Below are positions 13,001 to 25,000 of a stretch of DNA of 64,000 nucleotides, in pieces. Position numbers and translations under genes: made by a program. Under the pieces are notes generated by a model. It was not told the origin of the DNA and made no database searches. It worked only from the letters and a program-made list of their open reading frames with translations. Source of the DNA: Wuchereria bancrofti. Lineage: Eukaryota > Nematoda > Chromadorea > Rhabditida > Onchocercidae. Position 1 is the stretch's first letter. Each line of letters opens with the position of its first letter. The stretch lies in the NCBI GenBank assembly GCA_005281725.1, contig SSBO01000008.1, forward strand, positions 1,054,001 to 1,118,000, given 5' to 3'.

Positions 13001-16000
13001 ACTTAGTCATTTCCGCAACATGAAACTTAAGATTTCATTGAAAATGATATTACTGAAACACTAAACAAAAGAAACGAAAAACAACAATCCACTTTTAAGA
13101 AACAGTATGAAAATATACTAACCGAAAAGAATTGCATAGCTTCTGGCAAAGCAATAATGTAATTATTTTGCTCTTTGTTAACACAATATTCCGTATATAA
13201 AGCATTTAGCATTTCAACAGAAAATATGAAACAATAGCCCACATCTTCTGGATCATTTTCGTGTTTGATCAATTCTGGTAGGAAGACTCTGGAAATATTG
13301 ATTTTGAAAAATTTAAAAAGCTAAAATGAAAACGACGCCTAATTTTAAACAGAAGAGCTAAACAATAACATAACTATTCCCTATAATGTGTTACGTAAAG
13401 GCAAATGGTTAAGATTATATAAATAAATGGAATGAAGCGTTACTTTATACAACTCAATATCAATACCAATTTACTTATTGTGACTGGTAATTTATCATTG
13501 TTTTAAACCATGTTAAAAATGATTTATCAATGGATAAATTACTTTTTTATTCAGTTAAATTATTAATATCTACGCTCAGAAACATTTTTTAAATTATTAA
13601 TACTTATAAGCAATTTTTTGTGCTGTGGATAACGAGTAAAGCAATTTACCACAAGAACAGTACGAATACACGAATATTTCGCCTTGAAATTGGAAAAAAT
13701 AATTTTTATTTCTTGTAATTCTGAAAACACTAACTCATTATGAAATTTATAAAGTTGTTCAATATTGCTGAAAATTTCCTTCTCTTTACCGCGAATTGCT
13801 AGAGGTAATGAATCGTTCGCTGCACGATATGCATTTAGGTAATATTTAATACATTTATGCAAATCTTCGATATAATCTTTTTCAGACTTGATCAACTCCA
13901 TCATTGGCTCTCTAAAATAACAAATAAAAAGTATTAAGCATAATTCAGAATAGCCGATAACACATAAAAAATTTCAAAATCTATATGGAATAGTATTTTT
14001 TTCATATATATATATATATATGAAAAGGTGGTTTAGATTAGAATAAAATACCAAACAAGATTTGATATATGAACAGACATATCAATGTCAACAAATGTCT
14101 TTAACTTACCTCATCTTACGTTTTTCTTCATTGGCTAATCGTTCGACCTCAATTTTTGCTTCAATATTCGAATCACTTTTCCTATCCAAAGAAAACTCAT
14201 CTTTCTGCAAACAGTTATGATTTCGCTGATTCATTTGATATGTTTTACCTTTCAATCATAGAAAATACTGAAGATTTAAGAAAGAAAGATAGGGTTAAGC
14301 AAATGTACATATATTTTGATAAACAAACCGCTTTATTTACATCCAATTTTCGCCCGAGTGCTCCGGAAAGTAAATTTTCATAGTCAGCAAGGCGCATGGA
14401 AAAATGTTCATAGCTTGACCGTACATCAAACATTTTTCGTTCGATGGCATCACAATGATGATCTAGCACGGAGAGGAATTTTTCAGCCAATTCAAGCATC
14501 ATTCGAACTTTCAACCTTTTTTGCTGAAAGAAAAGAAAGAAAATGTGAGCTCCTAGATGAATTTTTCAACTTTATATTTCGTTTAATATAAACATACTAT
14601 TATTTATGTATTATGGTAAAGCAGATTATACGTATACTCATTAAATAAATTAACAAAAAAAAATATGCAAAAACAAGAATAGTGAAATAGAGAGATGAAT
14701 AATTAGTGTGTACAACTCTTATTTTTGTCTGGTTTAGATAGAAAAGAAAAACCTTTGCTTCGGCTTTGAATGTAATATATTCATCCATGTATGCTTCCAA
14801 ATTTTCTCGATTCGCCAAGTTCAACTGCCTTTCCAAACACTGTTTTAAAAATGTTTCACCTTCAACAGCTATCCACTCAGCATTCTGCAAAAAGCTAACT
14901 GTTACTGCAAGTACGATTTACTTTTTATTTCAAATCCATTAAATCTAAAATTTGGAAATAGAAACAATTCAAGAACCGTAATGATATTGTCTGCTTGACA
15001 TACAATATCTGAAGTATCACCTCAATGGCCGTGGCTTCAAGGAGACATGCTTCATGACAACGATCAAGTTGTTGCTTTTTCCGCATCCATAAATCCAGAA
15101 TTTTCATTTGTCGCTTACGCAGATTTTCCTTAAGAGCTAAAAGGCGTGTTTCATGTAATCTTATATGCTCTGCTGATGCTTCACAACGTCGAATATATTT
15201 CAGAAACATCTCTGATGTTTTCTGCCCATATGAACAACCCTGCAATTTCTTTGATAAGCATGAAAAAGATCTGTTGTCGACAAGTGCAACAAATAACTTG
15301 AATCAAAACAAGATATGAAACCAACTGAATCAAAATAAGATATATAAACCTTTAGAAATCTCTCCTTATATTCCATGTGTTTCGATAACAAGCTTGACAT
15401 ATGATGCGCTCGATCTTTAGCATCTTCTCCGTTTCTAATTTGGCACCAGTCTTTCGAACTCATACTGTATTCTTTCTCCAGCTGGTCCAAAATTGGCATG
15501 ACCTACAAAAATTTAAAATATTACCTGATAAACGATGGAAATTAATTAGTCCCTATGTAGAGAATATATACCTATGGCATAAAATATAGATTTCAGACTT
15601 CCATCTTTATTTGTTGTATAACAATAAACGCATGAAACTTCTGATTAAGACAAAATGTTTTTGTCTCAAATAACATTCAACTACCTACAACACTGGGAAA
15701 GCCTCTTTCGTTAAAACCATTTTTTCCAATATACTTTAATAGCATCATTTATAGTAATAATGCGGCGTCATATAGATTATGCAAACTTTTAATTAATATT
15801 CACTAAAATTTTTATTATATCCATCGGAAATATTTAAATTTGTGCTATAATCCCAGTGTTTTTACTGAAAGTCATTCATCGAATGAATAAGGTGATATTC
15901 GATTCCATTTTCTTCTGTTAACTAGCTAAGGCACCAAATCATTACCTCCAAAATGTCCAGATACAATCCTCTTTTAAAAGAACGACCTTTTTCTCCTTCC

Positions 16001-19000
16001 ACACACATTTTATCTCCGCCTGATAGCGAAAGAAGCTTATACATCCTACTTAACGGATTTCGTTTCTTCTTATAATGTTTTAACGACATCTATTATTTTA
16101 TTAGTTCGAAAAAAAAAAAATCCGCCACTATTCACGTATGATTTAAAAGAAATCATAAAAAGACTTGATGAAATGAAACATGAAGGGAAAACTTACTCCC
16201 TGATGTAGTGTTTTGTAGCACACAACACCGGCTTTAATTAATTTATTCCTTTCCTCCGTAACACCCACTAATCGTCTCCAACGATTTAGTACTTCTTCAT
16301 TCAAATCATCTACCAAGCGGACATCAACACCACCGTTGCTAATCAGTTGGTCGGTTTTATTTAAAAATGCACTTGTTGTACGACTAATACTCTAAAATTA
16401 ATCTCTGAAGTTTTAAAGAACGGGACCTTTTAAGCCCTCATCTGGGATTCAAGCATTTAAACACTTTTTTTTTGCAAAATTTCAACGTTCACTTCCGAAT
16501 TTTGTATCAGTAGGCGACATATAAGTTTTGAAGAAAAATTTGATAATAACTGAAGACTATTGAGATGAGTAATCAAATTTAAGATCTACAATTTTGATTA
16601 TACTATTAACATTTTATAAAATTAAACGGAAAAAAGGTTTCGCAATTGATCAATTCCGAAACTTAAAGACGTGACGATTTCACAAAAGGTTAAACAAGTC
16701 TTTCAAAACTCACTCATTCCACCACTGCAAATGAAATTAGCACAAATTTCACTCAGAAGGAAACGTGGCAATTAAGAAGAGGGGAACCCAACCTACCATC
16801 CCTTATGAATGATTGGTAACTGTCAGCATTTTGGATAAAACGTTATGCAAACAAAGTGGTTATTGCAATGATTTTTAAATTTCAAAATAGAAATTTAAAC
16901 CAATCATTTTGACTTCAGTTAGCCAATCCGTTCTAAATAATATAAACAACAACAAAAGCACATAATAAAATCAGCCAACACCGGATAAAAAAGAATTTAA
17001 GAAAAATTGCTCTAAGCTTTTAAAGTGCTGAGCTGCTTATTCAAGAAGCTAGTAAATCAAAATCTGATGTGTAGAGGAATATGGATAACCCACCAAATAT
17101 ATCAACAGCGTGACTCGAATAAAGCAGAAAAACTCAAGAATACAAATTTAATTCAGAAAAAGTTTAATTCGATTCATTAGTACCATATTCTATAATCGGG
17201 GAAATTTCAGTAGGTCATTTGAAAGGTTCTTTTTTACCAGGAATTTCTGGAAACCGAAACAAAGACAAAAAGTCTTTTTGCAAACAGATGATTCTTGAAA
17301 GAATATTAAAATATCGGTTTTAGTTTATGAAACAATTTACCTCGATAGCGTGTTGAAACTGTTTGTGAGCAGCCTGAGCAGCTAGAGCTTCTTCCAAAGA
17401 AGTCGGAATTGTATTCATATGAAGTAATTTTGTTTCTTCATATTGCATTTTTTGTATTGCAACTGCTGCCATTGCGCGTGCACGATTGAATTGCATGCAT
17501 TGCTCAATTCGATGATGTGTTTCCTGCGCTACCTGAAATAAACAAAAATAAAATCGACAAAACCATATTTTAACATGTCAAAACTTCTTTTTCATTATAT
17601 ATTTACTATATGAAATCAGTCAAGAAAACTGCATGTGATTTACCTTAATGATTGTAAAATTTATGATTTGAACCACTTACTGTTATATAACGTACATTTC
17701 AATAGAATTTTATTAGTTTCATTGGTAACTTCACATTTCTTATTTCGGAAAAATTTTATAAAAACGGAACAAAAATAAAAATAGCAGTAATAAAATACGA
17801 AATACTATATTTGGACAGGCGGAAATATCTTAATTTTAACAAAATTCACATGAAACTTTACCAACCACAGTTAATAATATCCACCAAGAAATACCTTATC
17901 TAGAAAACAATCGATCTGCTTGATGATGATAGTATCTTCCATGCTAGTAATAAAGGAATTATTGCTAAATAAATTAACCTGCATTACTTCACGTTGACAA
18001 TCCGTTAATTGTTGTAAGCTAGTAATGATCACATCGGTGGCTAGGATACCTTCCGTATTAACGAGTGTAGATTCGTTGTCTCGAAGTGCCTTTAAATAAA
18101 ATTTATTAAAATAAAGTCATGCCTTCAAAAGCAGTTAGGGTATAAAAATGGTCAATAGATCTCAGTAGTGATTATTTCTACAGCTACTCCTTTGACTAAT
18201 TAAACTATGAAACATTGTTCGAAATAGCCTTCCTATTTCCTCAATTTAGCATCCTCTCCCTCTTTTTCATCTCCTTAAGAAAAAAAAGAAAAACTGAAAC
18301 TGCAAATATTTGAAAAAATCCGACATATTCATTTTCCCTAAACTAAAAAAAGAAATCTTCTATGATACGAAAAACTAAAGTGTAATAATGAAAGAGTCAA
18401 CAATCATGTTAGTGCCAAAATGCTTAAGGGATTGAAGAAGGATTATTCATGGTTGGTTATTCATATCAAGTATATGACAAACAATCAAACTTCATAAGCA
18501 AATGACCAATGGATTAGAGTGGTTGTCCATTGTCCCTTTCTACGCAATATTTCACAGCAAAAATTAGTTTAAAAGAAAATTTATAAAAATAAAAAAATTT
18601 AGATTTGTAGAAAATGACTGCGTCCAAAATCTACTAGTTTCGCAAGATTTGAGCAAAACATGCCATAAAATTAGAGCGAACGAGAATGAAGAAGTATAGA
18701 AATTACTGGGTATATGTCACTGATCCTTATCATTTATAAATAATGGATACCCATGCAGATAGTTGAATAGTACTATTCAAATAATCGTAGAAATATATAG
18801 AAAAGTAGCTAGAATTATGGTCATGGATTATAAGCAACATCGGAATGTAAACATCATGAAAAAGTGATGTCGATTTAATGCAACCTAAAAGTGTAAAAAA
18901 TATTTGCTTGTAGGTGACCAGTATTCTGCTTGTTTCATTTCGAATAACGGAAAAACTTCATCTTTCCTATTGATTGTTATCGATAATTTTCTTGTTTTTT

Positions 19001-22000
19001 TGTCCTCCATAATAAATGGGAATTTAATCAACGAATTTGATAGTTATACATGAACTAAGCAAAGATACGGCAAGTTATCCAAAATTTGGGTAAGATGAAT
19101 GGCTTCATAGCGCATTAACACAATCAGAAGTGAATAGAAATAAGGCACTAATTGGGAAGATGTAAGAATGGTAAAGGAATAAGAAATTTTCATAGTATCA
19201 CTTATTAGTCATGGTAAATAATAAACAGTGCTATCAAATAAGTTTTAAAAAAGTTTCCAGAAATCTACTAAAAATTTTGACAGTAAACTTCAAATTTGAA
19301 AATTCAAATGCTAATTTCAGAAGTTTTCATAAAATACAGTTATAATTTTCCTCTCTTTATAATAATGATAAAATAAAACATCACGGACCTCGAGGAGCAA
19401 GTACTGCATAGATATTGTTATAGTTTCATTTTAGCTAAAAATACTTTATGATGGTAAAGACTACCTGTAGTAGTTCAGCAGCATTATTTTTTATTCCAGT
19501 GACAGCATTTTTAACCTGAGTAGTATTATCATCTTGGTATGGTAGAATATGTTCTGCACGTTCAGCGAAATTATTAGACTTCACCAGAGCCACCATATCC
19601 TCTCGCCAGTTCTGCAAAAACTAAGGTGAAGGAATAGTCCTAGAATGATTGCGCGGTGTGATAAATTTCTTATAGTTCACTATTGCATGGTGTTATAAAT
19701 TTCTTATATATGTAAATACTGCTTCCATTTCGACCTAAAATAGAATCTAGACTTATGTAAAAGTTAAATCCAATCATTTTTGCACAAAATAAGTTCCTAC
19801 AAAGTTCAGATTGAAACATGAGGGAATATGTGATAGTGATATGGGAACGATGAAATATTGAATGCAGCGCTTAAAATCTAGTCCAAGTTACTAAGCCTTA
19901 TCACATAAATCTCATCATATAAATTTGCTTATACCTTAAGCTGTTGAATAATCTGTTTGCAATCCTTGACAAAAGCTGCAAATTTTACACCAAGCTGAAG
20001 AGATCGTCTTTGATGTGGCCAGCGATCAGCTAGTTTTGCATGCCGCTGCTCTACAAATTAGAAACTTTGAACACAAATGAATTCATGATTCAGTTTAGAC
20101 AAATAATCAGATATAATGTAAGATGTTATCAGTAATTTAGAAATAAATCACAAACAAACCACTCACCAATATCATTGATTAAACGCTCGATGACAGCAAC
20201 TATTTCATGATTATCGATGTTCATCATTTTAGCTTGTTGTTCCAGTGCTTTGATCAGCTGATTTCCTTCACCGATTGTAGTTGCATACGCCTAAATTAAA
20301 TATATAGACAGAGTTAGAAAGAAAGTGCTAAATGTCTTTAAAAAATGCAATCGAATCAAAATCTTAAGGATCTTAAAGAGAAGATATAATTTTCACTTCT
20401 ACGTTGAGAATTTTGAAATTTCATTCTTCATCAAGGAATTATAAATTTGATATAGTATTAAGTATGAAAGGAGAATCAAACCTGTGCCGTTGCATCACTT
20501 TCAATCATCCACTCTTCTTTACGACGTTCACCTTCCTGAACATTTGTAGAAACAAAGTCATACTGACTACTCTTCACCTCCATTCGTCCATACCACTCCA
20601 TAATTTCACTGTAATGTGTGTGGAACAAAACCGACTTGTTCAGCAAATCTCGCCGTGCTTCAACCTAGAACTTGCTTTGCTTCACTTACAATATCAAAAG
20701 TATGGATTTTTAAAGGCAATATTTCCGGTTATATAGATGCAAACAGAAAATTTGAAAAGAAATCTGACTCTAACGGAGAAAGCTTCAATTCGTCTCCTCA
20801 GTTCTTCCACTACAACACTCATCTGCTGTACATCGCATTCACCTGAAATTAGAACAATTTGTTTTTAACATCTACGCTTATTAAAATTTATTTCAATCAC
20901 TAAAAGTTATTACAATTTAATTAAATTAAAGCAATATTAGGCTGAAAGTACAGTTGGCGTATATGTTGAAAGTGATGAGTACACCGAAACCGAAATAAAG
21001 CACTTTCGAAAATGTGAACTGAAGCTAATGGTACGAAAGTTTTGAAAGCTGGAATTATAAATTTTGTAAACCATGCATGCAAAAAAAAAGACAATATAAA
21101 ACTACACGGGGAATAAAAACTTGCCAGACTCAATGATAGTATTAGAAGCGGTAAATAATTTTTCCGCGTTTGAGTAGGTATTAGAGGCTACCGACCGGAA
21201 ATGACTATGATTCCTTTGTAAAACTTTTGCTTGCGATAAATTATTACCAATAGCAGTATTTTTATTCAGGTATGCATCACCATGTTCTTCTAACCACTGA
21301 AGAACCTGAAACAATCAAAAGGAAATATTTTAGCTTACATATGTTATAGCTCCTGTATTACTTGTATTCAAATGCTTTTTATTCTCAGGGCTTTACAGTT
21401 ATTAATTAACAAAGTGCTTATACATATCCTAAAAAAAATCCCGAAAGTGTTAAATTTTTCGAAACAGTTTTTAATAGAACGGTAATACCGTATACTTCAA
21501 ATTAGTTTTCAGTTTCCAGTGGTCTTCTAACAACGAAACACTCGCTTCAGTGTAGAGAACAAGATTACAAATCAACCTTTTGAGAAATTTAAATTAAGCC
21601 AACCACGCACTTGACGTTAGATTTATGGCTTGAGACATTTGGTCATACACAACAATTGGACGACTTCAGACTGCCCTCGAAAATATTTGCAGGAAAAAAA
21701 AAATAAATAAAATAAAGAACCAACTCTATGAGTATCTGTTTCAAAAGCAATCAGTGCAAGTCTGGAATGTAAACGTAGCTTTTTGGCCTGCCATTGAGAA
21801 TGTAATTCTTTATGTGCCCGAGTTATTTGTTGAATCAAATCAACAACATGCTTGTAAGCATTATTCTGGCCAACTGCATCGCTTGCTAAAGTTTTCAAGA
21901 TTTGCGTCAAGGAGCGGCCATCACCAACAGCCTACAATGGTTACTCATTTAAGATTAATAAGAAGGATCACTTAAAACGCCACTTAAACAAAATTACTTG

Positions 22001-25000
22001 GTACATTTATAATTTAGTTAAACTAATCCATTCACTTGATTTTTGAAATGGTGTTCTACTGTTAAGCGATGCTTAATTTTATCAATTATAATAAATCTAT
22101 ATTAATTTGACCCCATGGGAATTATATTCTTCTTTAGTTATCTCTTTTAAATTCATTCATTGTGTAAGGTCCAATCCGTTGTAGATCAAACAAAAGCATT
22201 TTCTTGCAATTAAGGACAAAAAAAAAGTAAATCTCTGACCTAACTACAAGCAAAAAGAAAAAATGCATTGGAACACTCTAATTAAACAATACTTAAAAGC
22301 ACTAAAAATTATGAAAATTATGTAATCTTCCAACAAAATCACATAAGGTTGCGACTTATTTGCTTCTTTAAATTGCATTAAAAATCTTGTCAATTTTACT
22401 TCAGCATATGTTTGCAAAATCATTTCTCCAAAACGTTCGTGTTCAGCGATTGCCGCTTCCAATTCATCACCGGAATACTGACCCATCCGTCTACCATTAT
22501 CCAATGTAATGTTATGCAACCATGATGGCATGTTTGACAAATACTGCAATGTCAACATATCAATAATCGAAATAATTGAAAAAAATTAAGTTCATCAAAA
22601 TCAAAAATCCTCACCGATCAAGCCAGAATTTTTTTACATTCATAAATACAAAAATATCAGCAAAAAGTCAACCATAGCAAGTTCTTGTTGATGTCATCCC
22701 TCCGTCTATATTATTAGGTTTTGAAATAAAAAATAACTAAAAGTTACAATATGGCTTTTACGATGAAAAGAAAGCGCCAAATCAAGAAGTCGAGAACGCT
22801 GTTCATTGATTTGTTTGAATCGTCGCCATTCTTCATCCAAATGCATCGCTACGTTTTCAATTTGTACTTTTCCGTAATTTCCAATTTCGCGAAGGCGTTT
22901 GGCAACCGTCGTCACATGTGATACATTAACCTCAGTATTCTGCACAGTTCACCAATTATTTAGTAACAGCAAATTATATTCCATATTGTCATTTTTAGAA
23001 TATGGACAAAATTTTAAAAAGTCAGAAAAAGCTCATACGAGATTAGAGTAATGAAAATCTTGTGGAAAAAGGCCCTATTCTGTAAGATTTTTCATTACTT
23101 CAATTTCACTTAACAAATCAAAACTGGTTTTAGAAAAAACTTTACGTTGGCTGCTGCGATAAAATCAAGATGTTCTGTAAGTAAGGTTGAAGTTGATTGC
23201 TCAGAATCACCGATTTCAAGGAGTCGTTGCACTGATAAAGAATAATGACTACGAATCCAATCGAACATCTAAATGTATGAATAACTTTCTCAGAGAAATA
23301 AGCGAGGAGGAAAAGATATCTTGAAGACTCAACAAACTTTAAAGCACAAAGAGAACAGAGAAAAGATAATAGATGGAAAGGGAGCAGCTTTTTCGGGGAA
23401 AAGTAATCACAAAAATGTCTACTTTATCTGCATCTTGCTCAAAAAGTTTGAGTTGATAGCAATGATCCAGCTTCTGCCGACGTGTTTCCCACTGCACAAA
23501 AATTTCATCTCTGAAGAACTCGGCATTAAAATAAGGATATTAAAAAATAATCAAAAAATAAGGGTGAAAAAATGCTTCATTAGGATTAATTTAACGTTCA
23601 CGTAATTTACAAAATTAAACAAACTTTGAGGTACGAAGCGAATTGACAAGGGATGCAAGATGAGGAAGGGCAGCAGCAAGGTCCGGATTAGTTGTTAGCA
23701 GCCCATTTGATGAATTATAATTATCATCGGGTGTTCCGTCAGTACAGCCTGATATCCTTTGTTGCACCTGAAAAAGTAAAAAAGAAAGAAAACATACTTA
23801 GGAATGAAACCAGGACACGAAATTCTTTCAGATTAGATAGGACTGTTACAATTAATATCAAATTAATAAATTAGATTTTTATGCACTTACTCGTTCAACA
23901 TCATATTGAATCCGTTCAATTGGTGCACCTAAGATTTTCTTCTTCAGAAGAACATGCGCTGCTGTGGCACGTTCGGCTGTAGCGACATCAATTGGCATTT
24001 CACCATTTTTCATTTCTTCACGAAAATTTTCAAAATTATGCATAACATCAATCGTTTGCCATATCAACCTTTCCAATTCCTGCATATCCGATAACAATTG
24101 CCTTTTTTTTTCAAATAAACGAAATCAATGTAAAAAATAAATTTGCTTTTGTATTAATTAAGCAAATTTTCATGCGTAATAAAATGAAATTCTCGTCTTC
24201 TACTAAAAAAATTATATCGAAAAATAAGATAAGGGGAAACTGATTACCAATCTTGTCTCAAGCCATTCATCGTGATCATAAAATAGTGAACCACCTAAAT
24301 CACGCGTTAACTGCGATGAATCGACATATCGCGTAAGTCCTTCAACCGAAATCATTTGAATGTCAAATTTGTATTTTCCACTTGACACTGATGTTTTATG
24401 CTTCTCCCAAAATTTTTCCGGCTTAATTATCAAAACAGCATGCACTTCCGCAGGAAAATGCTCCTAGAATTAATAAATCAAATTCAATCACCTAAATAAA
24501 ATTTTTTATCGCATATTAACAACGAAAATAAAAAACCATCAACATGATTCTGAACGTGATTCTGAAGAAATTTGAAGAATCTAAATTCTGAAGAGTATCA
24601 CAAAATGTTTTACTTACCACCTCAATTCTAAGTTTTTTAAATTTCTTGAAACCTTTCTCTTCCAAAAGAAAAACACAAGCAATATCTCTTTCAAAAGAAA
24701 TTATCACTATGTATCCTCTTAAAATACAATATCCGTACAAACCTGTATGCATTTGAGAATAGGTTTAACATTATTCCACGTTGTGCCTTTACGCATGTCG
24801 ATGATGATCGTAAATCCACGATCCTTGTAATCGTCTCTAAAAAATTCACATCATCATTCAAACATGTCTAATAAATAAGTGACTGTTTTACATTTTTTTT
24901 TCTCAATTTATAATATTATACTTTTTATCTACTAGCAGATATGTAGTTTATTCATTTTCTCCTATCATAAAAAATAAAACCACTGTACTTTTCATTTACT

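Noticed and set aside
24080..24112. Upstream acceptor AAAAAG|GCAATTG for the fourth unc-73 exon
   Set aside because: A-rich context and wrong phase; ATGCAG|GAATTG at 24081-24080 is in phase and gives gap-free alignment to Trio.
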